A DNA stretch of 64,000 bases from an uncultured Pseudomonadota bacterium (GTDB lineage Bacteria > Myxococcota_A > Bradymonadia > Bradymonadales > Bradymonadaceae), in contig CAJXPB010000004.1 in the NCBI GenBank assembly GCA_913057905.1, positions 248,001-312,000 of the forward strand, given 5' to 3'. Numbering within the stretch: position 1 is the stretch's first letter; every line of letters starts with the position of its first letter. The notes beneath the pieces are model-generated. The model saw only the letters and a list, made by a program, of their open reading frames with translations, was not told the origin of the DNA and did not search any database. Shown in pieces: positions 41,939 through 50,966 of this stretch. A program made the translations under genes and the position numbers.

Positions 41939-43933
41939 ATGAACGCACTTTTTGACGAAACGGCTGGGCCCTCCGGACTCTTCGAGGGTCTGGTCGAACA
42001 TTTCGCGGCCATTCCGGACGCGCGTCTGGAGACGATCTGCCAGGAATGGGGCCTCGAAGATGCCCATCCCGAGGCTCTGGCGCGGTGCTGGTGTCGCCGG
42101 CCCGACGACGTCCTGGAGAGCCTTCAGTCGGTCTCCAAACGAGGGCGGACGGCGCTGCTCGATCTCGTCTACGACCATGACATGGAGGTCGATATCTCGT
42201 GGCTCGGTCAGGGGGTGCGCCGCGAACTGGCAGATCTCGGCATCTTGATCCACGGCGGGGTGCATCTTCCCGGCGAAGATACGGCGTCCGTGCCCGGAGC
42301 GATAGCGGCGATTGCCGCGCCCATGCTCGACCGCGTCCGGCCGAGCCTGCCGATTCTGTTTGGCCGACAGGATTTCGAGCAACTGGAGGTCATGGCAAAC
42401 GCCTGGGACGTCTCCACCGAGGGATCGCGAGTGGAGCTGACGATCCGGTGTGCCGATCAGATGTACAGACCCGAGGCGCTGGACGATATTATCGACAGGC
42501 TCGGATCGCCGGATTGGCTCGGGGCGGCGATGGTGGTGCTGGAATTCGGCGGACTCTGCTTCTGGCAGGAAGTCTTTGGCTTCGGCGCCGACGACGATGA
42601 CGGCGAGGACAATGTCGTTCCTCTGATGCGTCAGCAGGAACGTCAGGAAGAGGAGCGCATCGCCGAGCGCCTCCAAGAGCTGGGTGTTCTGGTTCGCTTC
42701 CGGGAGCCGGGCTCCGACTGGGCGAGCGTAGCCGTGCCCGAGGTTCTGTGGGGAGGGATCTGGGCGCTCGGCCGCCGCTGGCTGTTGCAATGGCTCGACC
42801 AGAGTTACCGGGCTCTGGAGGATCAGGCCGTCGGCCGCAGTCGACCGCGCGATGAGGCGACGCTCCAGACCGTCGGGACCTGGCTTGTCTGTCGGACCCA
42901 GTCCGGTCGACTGGCCGTCGATGAAGAGGGTGAACCCGACGAGGAGTCGCTCGACGACCTCGAAGCCCTCTGCAACACCGCCACACCGAAGTGGCAGAAC
43001 CACCTCGAGCTTTTGATGGAGTTGTCGGTACTGCGCCGCGACCACACCGGATGGGTGTTGCCGGGGCCCGAGTCGAGCAAGCTTCTGGACTTGCCGGCCT
43101 CCGAGTTCAAACGAAATGTGATGTACGAATGGACCAGTGGTTTCGTGGGGCGGACCGCGGACCGGCACCTGCCCGAGGCGATCGGTCTGGACGACTCCTG
43201 GAGGACGTCGGCTTCGGAGCTTCTTCGCGCCCAGCATGAATTCATTCCCGTCTGGATGGAGCACGAGGGTGTTCCGCCACAGCAAACCGGGGCCGGTTGT
43301 CTGCGCGAGGAGCACGACAATCCCCCGGAGCACATCTCCACAGAACTCGGCCTGCTCAACGGCTACGTCTGGGGCATGAAGCTGTTGTGGCTCGACCTGT
43401 TGAGCATGTTGCCCGACGGGCGATGGTATCCCAGAGGGCTGCTCGTCGAGCTGATGCAGATGAGCGCGTCGGTGAGTCTCTTCTCGCAGGTCGGTTTCCT
43501 GCTCGAGAACCCCGGCGCCTGGTACTACCTGCCCGTCCAACGCACCAGCTACCTGACCGGCCCGGTCCACACCGAGGCGTTCGAGAACTGGATCGACGAC
43601 CTCGTCGAAGGGCTCCTTGAGCCGCTCGGCGCCGCCCGCGTCGAGCCCGACGACGATCTCGTCGAGATTCAAACCGAGGTCCTTCGCGTCGAATCGCCGC
43701 CCGGCTGGCCCGAGGAGCAGCGCACCATGCTGCTTCAGGAGCTGTTCGGCGATGACCTCGACTCCTTCGAGATTCCCAGCGGCGGGCGCCGCGACCTGCA
43801 GGCCGTCTCGCAGCCCGCCGAACCCGTCGACGGCAAACTCGATCTGTCACTGCCCCTCAGCGAACTCGTCGACGCGCTCAAGGATCGCGAGATCACCGGG
43901 TTTTACCGGGACTCGATTGGCGTGGATGGATGA
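41939..43933 (+). CDS. Large hypothetical protein
   Basis: A 664-residue acidic protein without signal peptide or membrane segments. It is mostly helical and contains Trp-rich regions (WLGQGVRRELADLGILIHGG; EVLWGGIWALGRRWLLQWL). Several stretches look like winged helix units. The C-terminal part with YYLPVQRTSYLTGPVHTEAF recalls the wing domain of XPB/Ssl2-like helicase N-terminal regions. I cannot confirm that similarity. There is no helicase motif and the start has only a weak ribosome binding site. It is convergent with the CDF gene, with repeats in between. Confidence 0.78.
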   Translation: MNALFDETAGPSGLFEGLVEHFAAIPDARLETICQEWGLEDAHPEALARCWCRRPDDVLESLQSVSKRGRTALLDLVYDHDMEVDISWLGQGVRRELADLGILIHGGVHLPGEDTASVPGAIAAIAAPMLDRVRPSLPILFGRQDFEQLEVMANAWDVSTEGSRVELTIRCADQMYRPEALDDIIDRLGSPDWLGAAMVVLEFGGLCFWQEVFGFGADDDDGEDNVVPLMRQQERQEEERIAERLQELGVLVRFREPGSDWASVAVPEVLWGGIWALGRRWLLQWLDQSYRALEDQAVGRSRPRDEATLQTVGTWLVCRTQSGRLAVDEEGEPDEESLDDLEALCNTATPKWQNHLELLMELSVLRRDHTGWVLPGPESSKLLDLPASEFKRNVMYEWTSGFVGRTADRHLPEAIGLDDSWRTSASELLRAQHEFIPVWMEHEGVPPQQTGAGCLREEHDNPPEHISTELGLLNGYVWGMKLLWLDLLSMLPDGRWYPRGLLVELMQMSASVSLFSQVGFLLENPGAWYYLPVQRTSYLTGPVHTEAFENWIDDLVEGLLEPLGAARVEPDDDLVEIQTEVLRVESPPGWPEEQRTMLLQELFGDDLDSFEIPSGGRRDLQAVSQPAEPVDGKLDLSLPLSELVDALKDREITGFYRDSIGVDG

Positions 43934-44077
43934 GAAGGCCCCGGGCTCCCATCCGGTCGCATCGGGGGGATCGATACGCGCCTCCGGCGCGCGGCGACTG
44001 TCGATCCCCGTGCTCGCGAGGCTTTCAGCGCAGCAACCGATCTCCGTGCTTACGGGGGTTTTCGAGCACTCACGACC

Positions 44078-44170
44078 CGCGGAACCCGTCGTACCTCGTA
44101 CGTCCTACGCGAGACGCGGCCCCGTGATTCGCGGAACCCGTCGTACCTCGTACGTCCTACGCGAGACGCG
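44078..44170 (+). repeat. Two 41-bp direct repeats between convergent genes
   Basis: The unit at 44078-44118 recurs exactly at 44130-44170. Each copy contains the short palindromic block TCGTACGTCC-like CGTACCTCGTACGTCCTACG. The 257-base gap also carries GATCCCCGTGCTCGCGAGG and a degenerate second copy at about 44040. It holds no gene. The repeats may form stem-loops ending the two convergent transcripts. Confidence 0.8.
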
Positions 44171-44190
44171 CAAGCGTGATCCCCGCCCAA

Positions 44191-45129
44191 CTAAATAAGC
44201 TTTTCGGGTACATCCTCGACGTGCGCCTCCGTATGAGGCTCGAGTTGCACCAGAATATCTTCGACGTTCGGATATTCCTCGTACAGTGCCTCTTTGACCT
44301 CGACCATAATGTCGCCGGCGCGGCGGAGGTTGGTGTTCGGATCGAGCGAGAGATGCAAGTCGACGTGGATGTGGCCGGGCATGCCCCGGCTGCGAACGTA
44401 GTGGCATGACAGGACCGCGTCGTGTTGCTCGACCCTCTTCTGGATCTCTTTGGGGTTCAGAAACGAGGAGTCGACGAGGACATCGACGGTATCGCGTAGC
44501 ACCCGGTAGGCGGTCATGCCGATAAAGCCCATGACCGCCAGGGCGGCGATGGTATCACCCGCGGGAAAGCCGAAGTCGACCAGAGTGATGCCCACGAGTA
44601 CGGCGCCGGCGGCGAGGCTGTCGGAGAATGTGTGGGCTGCGTCGCTCTTGAGCAACATCGAGTTGAGGCGTTCGCCCTCGCGCGTCTCCCAGACGCTGAT
44701 GCCGATGTTGACCAGGACGGTGACCACGACGATCCAGTAGGCGCCGGGGCCGATGGTGGGCTCGGGACCGCCTTCGGCGCTTCGCCAGACGGCGCGGCCG
44801 AGTTCCAGAAATCCCAAGAAGATCATGATCCCGATCCCCATGCTCGCGGCCACTTCGAAGCGTTTGTGGCCGTAGGGGTGTTCGCGGTCGGGCGGCTTGC
44901 GGGCGATCCCCAGGGCGACCAGCCCGATGATGTTGTTGGCGGCATCGAACATCGTGTGGAAGCCGTCGGCCTGCAGGCTGATGATGCCGGACCAGTATCC
45001 GTAGCCGGTCTTTGCGACGGCCACCAGGATGTTCAGCGCCAGCGTGACCCAGAGAACTCGCCGTACCTGACGGCTGCGTTCGTCGCGCGAGAGGTCGCCC
45101 GCCTCGATTCGTGTACTATCCCGATTCAT
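44191..45129 (-). CDS. Cation diffusion facilitator (CDF) metal exporter
   Basis: A 312-residue protein with six membrane segments. The metal sites in segments 2 and 5 are DGFHTMFD and DAAHTFSD (two HxxxD pairs). The C-terminal domain (about 215-312) is cytosolic with HYVRSRGMPGHIHVDLHLSL, the dimeric metal-sensing fold. The family exports Zn2+, Mn2+, Fe2+ or similar ions in exchange for protons. The HxxxD pair suggests Zn2+ or Cd2+ rather than Mn2+. It ends seven bases before the GDP-mannose pyrophosphorylase gene on the same strand. Confidence 0.92.
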   Translation of the reverse strand: MNRDSTRIEAGDLSRDERSRQVRRVLWVTLALNILVAVAKTGYGYWSGIISLQADGFHTMFDAANNIIGLVALGIARKPPDREHPYGHKRFEVAASMGIGIMIFLGFLELGRAVWRSAEGGPEPTIGPGAYWIVVVTVLVNIGISVWETREGERLNSMLLKSDAAHTFSDSLAAGAVLVGITLVDFGFPAGDTIAALAVMGFIGMTAYRVLRDTVDVLVDSSFLNPKEIQKRVEQHDAVLSCHYVRSRGMPGHIHVDLHLSLDPNTNLRRAGDIMVEVKEALYEEYPNVEDILVQLEPHTEAHVEDVPEKLI

Positions 45130-45136
45130 CTCAGAC

Positions 45137-46216
45137 CTATAGGACGTCGTCGCGTCCGGACTCTCGAAGGCGGTGGACGATATCGCGCACCTTCTGAGCG
45201 CTGTTCTTCGGCAGCACGAGGACGGCGTTTTGGGTGTCGACGACGACCATGTCGTCGAGGTCGATGCCCGCGATCAGCCGGTCGGAGTCCTCCGAAAAGA
45301 TGACCGAATTTTCGACATTCTCAAGAATGGCGTCGGCTTCGATGACGTTGTCGTCCTCATCGGTCTCGCGCACCTCGTCGAGCGCGGCCCAGTGCCCGAC
45401 GTCCGACCAGGTGAAGTCCGCGGGCACGCAGACGACGTCTCGAGCGTCTTCCATGACGCCGTAGTCGATGGAGATACCCTCCATGGCTTCGAATTCTTCG
45501 CGAAGCACGTCCTCGTGAGCCTCGGTGCGCCAGGCGTCTCGGATGCGCAAAAAGCCCTCGTACATCTGGGGCAACTGGCGCTCCATCTCGTCGAGCAGCG
45601 TCGACGGTTTCATCACGAACATGCCGGCGTTCCAGAGATATTCGCCGGATTCGAGGTATCGTTTGGCACGTTTTCGATCGGGCTTTTCGACGAAGGCCTC
45701 CACCGAGTGGACCGACGGAGCGTCGCCGGACCCGGCGCCGTCGGCATCGTCGTAGTGGATGTAGCCGTAGCCCGTCTCCGGGCGGCTCGGCTCGATGCCA
45801 ATCGTGACAATGTGTCCATCGTCGGCGGCGGACTCGGCAGCGGCGAGGCACCGACCGAAGGCATCGTCATCGCCGATGTAATGGTCGGCCGGGAAGACGC
45901 CGAAGGGCACGTCACCGGCGCGCTCCAGGGTCTGAATGGCCGCCAACGCGATCGCCGGCGCGGTGTCTCTGGCCATTGGCTCGATCACGAACTGCTCGCG
46001 AGGAAAGTCCGACAGTGTCCCCGAGATGGGGTCGACCAGATCGGGGCCGCAGACCACGAAGACGCCATCTTCTTGTGCAGGTTCCGCCAGTCGGTGAGCG
46101 GTCGTCTCAATCATCGTCTCGTCGCCCCAGAGTCGGACGAGTTGTTTGGGGCGCTGCTGTCGGCTCATCGGCCAGAATCGAGTGCCGGTCCCACCGGCGA
46201 GTATGTAGGCGAGCAT
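45137..46216 (-). CDS. manC: Mannose-1-phosphate guanylyltransferase
   Basis: A 359-residue nucleotidyltransferase forming GDP-mannose from GTP and mannose-1-phosphate. It has the N-terminal signature LAGGTGTRFWPMSR...RPKQ, PADHYIGDDDAF, GYGYIHYDD, VEAFVEKPDR and YLWNAGMFVMKPSTLL and TWSDVGHW. It lacks the C-terminal phosphomannose isomerase domain, so it is a single-function type. The product serves polysaccharide or lipopolysaccharide synthesis. ATG 46216 with the divergent kinase gene 149 bases away. Confidence 0.93.
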   Translation of the reverse strand: MLAYILAGGTGTRFWPMSRQQRPKQLVRLWGDETMIETTAHRLAEPAQEDGVFVVCGPDLVDPISGTLSDFPREQFVIEPMARDTAPAIALAAIQTLERAGDVPFGVFPADHYIGDDDAFGRCLAAAESAADDGHIVTIGIEPSRPETGYGYIHYDDADGAGSGDAPSVHSVEAFVEKPDRKRAKRYLESGEYLWNAGMFVMKPSTLLDEMERQLPQMYEGFLRIRDAWRTEAHEDVLREEFEAMEGISIDYGVMEDARDVVCVPADFTWSDVGHWAALDEVRETDEDDNVIEADAILENVENSVIFSEDSDRLIAGIDLDDMVVVDTQNAVLVLPKNSAQKVRDIVHRLRESGRDDVL

Positions 46217-46364
46217 CGCGTCGCTCCATGTCTACGTATCGAATCGTTTGTGTATTTCCCCCTAACACAATCGAAAACGCTGTGAAATACGGTGCAGATC
46301 GCTGGCCCGCGTTCGGACGATTGTGGTATGAGTGGGGCAGCAATCGTCGAACCCTTGGGAATGT

Positions 46365-49300
46365 ATGGCATCGAAACGCTCAACAGACGCTTCTACAAAG
46401 GTCTTCGCCGGGCGATTCGAGTACGATAAACCGCTGGGCAAGGGGGCAGGGGGCTCGGTGTATTTGGCCGAGGACCTGCACAACGAGCGCCGGCAGGTGG
46501 CGTTGAAGGTCCTGAAGGCCGAAGCCGGTGAAAGCGTGCAGGGGAAGATGCTTCGCCGGGAATTCGAGATCCTCTCGAAGCTCGATCATCCTCACCTGGT
46601 GAGGGTCTATGATTATGGCGGGCTCCCCGGCGGCGGGATTTACCTGGCCGAAGAATACATCGACGGATTCAGCCTGCAGGATGCCCGGGCCCTGATGGAC
46701 CCGGACGCGCTCATCGATATCACCCGGCAGGTGCTACTGGGGCTGAGTTATCTGCATGGGATGGGCATGATCCACCGGGACATCAAACCGGCGAACGTCA
46801 TGCTTCTGTGGCTCGACGACGCGGCGGCGCGTCCCATGGTCAAGCTCGTCGATTTCGGGCTTTCGAGCATGGATCCGACCCGTGACAGCCTGCACGGCGG
46901 GACCCGCTCGTACATGGCCCCCGAGATCATTCGCGGCAACAAGGGAGAGCTGCGGTCCGACCTCTACAGTCTGGGGGTCACCCTCTACTACGCGATGGCC
47001 GGGGTGTTGCCCTACGGTCCGCGGTCCAAAGAGGACAAGCCGCCCGACGAGGAGGATTTTTCGCCGCCGCCTCCCCATCGTTACAACCCGGATGTACCGC
47101 TGACGCTCAGCCGATTTGCGATGGTGCTGTTACGTCAGGTCGACGGCGTGGAGTACGAGGACGCCGGCGAGGCGTTGCAGGCACTCAACCGAGACACCGA
47201 GTCGCCGGAATGGAGCGCCGGTGCGGGATTGTCGGAGGCGCTGGATGTGGCCGCCGCGCCGATTCTGCGCGGTTACTTCGAGCGCGGCGTCCTGCAGGCC
47301 CGGGAGTCGGAGCATCAGAGCCTCGTCGAGATTCTGGAGTCGTCCGAGCCCAGCGATCAGGGCGAATTTCACGTCGTCGAGGGGGCTCTCGAAGTGGGGA
47401 AGTCGCGGCTTCTCAGCGAAGTCGCCGCCACGATGAAGCTGAACCGCCGCCAGGTCATCACGGTCAACTGCCACGAGGGGATGAAACCCTGGGAGCTGGT
47501 GCACGAGGTCCTGCGCCAGGTCGTCGATCTGGGGAGCTCGCGGAACGTCCGCGACATCGAATACTACGGACCCTATTTGCTCATTCTGGAGCGGCTCTCG
47601 CGGCTTCAGGGCGGGTCGATCTCGCAGATTTCGACGGCCATCGAGTACGACTGGCTCTTTAACGCCTTCCACGACGCAGTCGTGACCCTCCAGCCGCTTC
47701 AGTTGGTGTTGGTCATCGAGGATATGCATCTGGCCGACATCTCGTCGCGGCAATTTCTGGACGAGTGGTACAGCGAAGGCAACGACACCAGTGCACCCGA
47801 TGTGCTGGCGACAGCGCACGACGAAAAGCTCATGCAGCCCTTTCCGGAGGGGCCGCGGGTTTACCACCATGCGATCGACGGAGTTACCCGGGATGATGTG
47901 GGCCGCTTCTTCCGGGAACGGCTCGGACTCAAACGGCTCTCCGACGAGTGGCTCGACGAAGTCCACGAGGCCTCGGACGGGCGGCCGGCTTACCTCGAGG
48001 AGCTTTGTCGAACTCTGGTCGACGAGGGGCTTCTGTGGCGCCGGGCGGTCTCGGAGTGGCAGCTCGATTACGCCGGCCTGGAGGATTTCGAGATCCCCGG
48101 CGGACTTCGAGCGTCGTTTCGACGACGGTTCAGCGGAGCCGGCGCGGCGGCCCGGGAAGTCCTCGAAGTCCTGGCGGTCTACGGGCGGCCGGTGGCGTGG
48201 GAGAGAGTGCGCAGTTTCGTGATGACCGAGGATGAAGACGAGCAGGCCGTCGACCGGAAGCTACAGTCGCTGCGACGACGGTATCTGGCGCGCATGAGTA
48301 TCGAAGTCAGCGGCCGATATCTGGAGCTGGTCGACGAGGTGCTCGCCGAGGTCGTCATCGACACGATGAACGAGTCGTGGCGCAAGGGGATTCACCGTCG
48401 GGTCGGCGATCAGTTGGTCGAAGACTGGGCGGCCGGCCGGGGCGATCCCGCCGAAGCCGCGGACCACCTGGTCGATGGCGGTCGCGACGAGCGGGCGGCG
48501 GAACTGTACGAACTCGCCGGTGACGCCTGCTGGCGACGGGCCGACTTCGGTGAAGCCTACGACCACTATCAGTCGGCCAAAGAGATCATCTCCGCCGGGC
48601 CGGCACAGGCCTATCTGCAGGTGAAAGTCGCGCGGGTGCTGACGACCCTGTACGAGAGGTCGGCGTGCCGCGACATGCTCGAGCAGGCCGGCCAGACCGC
48701 CGAACGCACGGCCCTCGACTGGCTGATGAACACCGTGTTTGTGACGGCGGCGGAACTGAGTTCCGTGCTCGGGGACGACCAGTCGGTCGAGATGTGGCTG
48801 GAGCGCCTCGAGGACTGCCTGCCGTCGATGACTCAGCAGGTGCCGGTCCTGAGACTGAAAGCCCGTCAGAGATTCAGGGAAGGGCACCTCGACGAGGCGT
48901 TTTCGCTGTTGCAGCGCGCCCAGAAACGGACCGAACATTTCGGCCAGCGCGAGGGACTCGTGGGCGTACTCGCCGACCTGGGCGAAGTCGACGAGTGGCG
49001 GGGAAATCGCCCCGGCGCATGGAATCGTCTGGATCGGGCACTTCGACTGGCCCGGGATCTCAGCGGACGCCGCGAGCTCGGAGAGGTGCTGACGCGCTAC
49101 GGTACGACACTTCGTCGAGCCGGCGAGACCGATGAGGCAACCGGTCTGCTCGGAGAGGCGCTCGAAGTTCTCAGCGGCGGCCATCGTCCGGACCTCTGGA
49201 TCGAAGCTCTCCTGCAGATGGCGTTGACCAAGCGCCAGGAGGGAGACTGGGAGGCGGCACGCCGGTACGGCAACGACGCTCGGATCTTTGCCACCGAGCT

Positions 49301-49631
49301 GGGAGACCCCGTGCTTCACGAACGCGTGAAGTTTGCGCAGGGAGAGCTTGTGTTCGACCGTGATCGGCGCGAATCGTCGGTCGTGACGATGGAAAAGGCG
49401 ATCCGGGCGCTCAAGGAACGCGGCACGGCCCTTCCCGATCTGTTGGAATTGTCGGTACGGTATGGGCACAGGTTGCAGCAGCTCGACGCTGCGCAGGGCG
49501 GAAGCCTGCTCGACAGTGCCATGGAACTCGCCCGCGACGTGGGGGCTGGACGGGTCGAATCCGACATCCGTTCGCTCGATGCACGGCGGTCGCCCTCGAG
49601 GACGAAGACATCTGTCGAAGACGAAGGATAA
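46365..49631 (+). CDS. Ser/Thr kinase fused to AAA-type ATPase and TPR region
   Basis: A 1088-residue PknK-like signalling protein. The N-terminal Hanks kinase (about 15-295) has LGKGAGGSVYLAE, ALKVLK, HRDIKPANVM, DFGLSS and MAPEIIRG. Next comes an NTPase of the AAA_16/STAND type with a Walker A GALEVGKSRLL (about 340-352) and LVLVIEDMHLADIS. Long helical TPR-like repeats (about 690-1060) finish it. It is cytosolic, with no membrane segment. ATG 46365 is preferred to GTG 46332 because the domain begins shortly after it. Such proteins act as integrating sensors in myxobacteria. Confidence 0.92.
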   Translation: MASKRSTDASTKVFAGRFEYDKPLGKGAGGSVYLAEDLHNERRQVALKVLKAEAGESVQGKMLRREFEILSKLDHPHLVRVYDYGGLPGGGIYLAEEYIDGFSLQDARALMDPDALIDITRQVLLGLSYLHGMGMIHRDIKPANVMLLWLDDAAARPMVKLVDFGLSSMDPTRDSLHGGTRSYMAPEIIRGNKGELRSDLYSLGVTLYYAMAGVLPYGPRSKEDKPPDEEDFSPPPPHRYNPDVPLTLSRFAMVLLRQVDGVEYEDAGEALQALNRDTESPEWSAGAGLSEALDVAAAPILRGYFERGVLQARESEHQSLVEILESSEPSDQGEFHVVEGALEVGKSRLLSEVAATMKLNRRQVITVNCHEGMKPWELVHEVLRQVVDLGSSRNVRDIEYYGPYLLILERLSRLQGGSISQISTAIEYDWLFNAFHDAVVTLQPLQLVLVIEDMHLADISSRQFLDEWYSEGNDTSAPDVLATAHDEKLMQPFPEGPRVYHHAIDGVTRDDVGRFFRERLGLKRLSDEWLDEVHEASDGRPAYLEELCRTLVDEGLLWRRAVSEWQLDYAGLEDFEIPGGLRASFRRRFSGAGAAAREVLEVLAVYGRPVAWERVRSFVMTEDEDEQAVDRKLQSLRRRYLARMSIEVSGRYLELVDEVLAEVVIDTMNESWRKGIHRRVGDQLVEDWAAGRGDPAEAADHLVDGGRDERAAELYELAGDACWRRADFGEAYDHYQSAKEIISAGPAQAYLQVKVARVLTTLYERSACRDMLEQAGQTAERTALDWLMNTVFVTAAELSSVLGDDQSVEMWLERLEDCLPSMTQQVPVLRLKARQRFREGHLDEAFSLLQRAQKRTEHFGQREGLVGVLADLGEVDEWRGNRPGAWNRLDRALRLARDLSGRRELGEVLTRYGTTLRRAGETDEATGLLGEALEVLSGGHRPDLWIEALLQMALTKRQEGDWEAARRYGNDARIFATELGDPVLHERVKFAQGELVFDRDRRESSVVTMEKAIRALKERGTALPDLLELSVRYGHRLQQLDAAQGGSLLDSAMELARDVGAGRVESDIRSLDARRSPSRTKTSVEDEG

Positions 49632-49671
49632 TGACGACTGAATTCATGCGTCTCAACGGAACGATATCACC

Positions 49672-49875
49672 GTGAAGGAAACCGAACCCGACAACTCGCT
49701 GATGAACTGGAACTGGCGGCGCGAGGACCCGCCGGAGGTCGTGCTCGTGGTCTTCATTCTCGTCCTCTTCTTCACCGTGCCCAGAGACGGCTGTGGTGTC
49801 GACAAGACCGACGGAGGCGACGTGCAAGAGAATTCATCGGCGGATGTGGTCCAGATGACGAACTCGGATGAATGA
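49672..49875 (+). CDS. Small membrane protein
   Basis: A 67-residue product from GTG 49672 (weak site), with one membrane segment (about 23-35, VVLVVFILVLFF) and a polar C-terminus ending in the start region of the next gene. It lies between the large kinase and the PEGA protein in the same direction, with a four-base overlap with the frame of the latter. Coding status is moderately likely only. Confidence 0.45.
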   Translation: MKETEPDNSLMNWNWRREDPPEVVLVVFILVLFFTVPRDGCGVDKTDGGDVQENSSADVVQMTNSDE

Positions 49876-49895
49876 ACTGCTCGGAGGAGTGTGTG

Positions 49896-50933
49896 ATGGC
49901 TACGATATCTTGGATTGAGAAGACCGTATTCCTTGGCCTGTTTGTCGCGGTGGCGAGTCTGCCTGCGGTGGTCTCTGCTCAGGGGGGATCGGACGCCGAG
50001 TCAGTGCAAAAACGCGTCCTCTCACTCGTCCAGGAAGGAAAGCGGGCCTACCAGGCCGAAGAGTACGAGAAGGCGCTTCAGAAATTCAAAAGCGCCTACG
50101 AGCTGAAGTCGAGCCCGTCGATCCTGGTGCCCATGGGGCGCAGCGCCGAGAATCTCGGCAGAACGAAAGAGGCGCTCGGGTATTTCCGAAAATTCGTCGA
50201 GACCAACCCGGACAAACCGGCCGCGGAGAAGGTCCGCGAGCGGATCGCCCGGCTCGAAGAATCGTTGAAGGCGACGGTGACGGTCTCGACAATCCCCAGC
50301 GGGGCCAGGGTCCGTCTCGGGGGTGAAAACGGTCGACTGCTCGGGACCGCACCGCTGACCCAGAAGCTCGATGCGGGCACCTACACCCTGCACGTCAACA
50401 AAGAGGGGTACAGAAAGACAAGCCGGGAGGTGACTGTCGAATCCGAAGAGGAGCGTGAGGTCACCATCGGGCTCGTGGAGATTCCCTCCGAAGAGCCCGA
50501 CGAGCCGATGGCGACGACCGAGCCCACTCCGGACGAGCCGTCGTCGGGCGGGACCACAGCGGGCCGACCCATCGATACTCAGGCGGTCAAAGGGTGGGCG
50601 TACGGGTCCATCGGCGTGGGGGCGGTCGCGCTCAGCAGCGGCGTCGTACTGACCATTCTGAAAAACAACACCGAAAACGACGTCAACAACTTTGACCGTG
50701 GAGCTCAGGGAGCCAACCCCGAAGAGTTGCAGACGATGAAAGACCAGGCGAATTCGTACTACCGCGGTTCGGTCGCCGCCTTCGCTGCCGGGGGCGCCCT
50801 GACGGCGGTCGGCATCGGGATGTTGACCTACCATCTCATCAACAAGCCGAAGGAAGGGGACAGGGTCGGCATGAAGTTCGAGGGTGGCGTCAGCCCGGAC
50901 GGCGCCTGGGCCGGAATCGACGCTCGATTTTGA
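49896..50933 (+). CDS. TPR-PEGA domain protein, secreted
   Basis: A 345-residue protein (ATG 49896, with GGAGGAG six bases upstream). It has a signal peptide (TVFLGLFVAVASLPAVVSA), two TPRs (about 30-115, GKRAYQAEEYEKALQKFKSA), a PEGA domain (about 125-200, VSTIPSGARVRL and YTLHVNKEGYRKTSREV), a Pro/Glu linker, and a C-terminal pair of hydrophobic stretches (about 235-255 and 285-310). PEGA domains bind surface or kinase-regulated partners. It fits with the flanking kinases as a periplasmic output or sensor. Confidence 0.87.
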   Translation: MATISWIEKTVFLGLFVAVASLPAVVSAQGGSDAESVQKRVLSLVQEGKRAYQAEEYEKALQKFKSAYELKSSPSILVPMGRSAENLGRTKEALGYFRKFVETNPDKPAAEKVRERIARLEESLKATVTVSTIPSGARVRLGGENGRLLGTAPLTQKLDAGTYTLHVNKEGYRKTSREVTVESEEEREVTIGLVEIPSEEPDEPMATTEPTPDEPSSGGTTAGRPIDTQAVKGWAYGSIGVGAVALSSGVVLTILKNNTENDVNNFDRGAQGANPEELQTMKDQANSYYRGSVAAFAAGGALTAVGIGMLTYHLINKPKEGDRVGMKFEGGVSPDGAWAGIDARF

Positions 50934-50966
50934 GCATTGAGCTGCCTTTCAGACGCACGAGACTCG

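Noticed and set aside
41930..43672. Minus-strand frame of 580 codons opposite the 664-residue hypothetical gene
   Set aside because: Composition (Arg, Pro, Gln) and lack of recognisable fold suggest a shadow; the plus-strand frame has better coding character.
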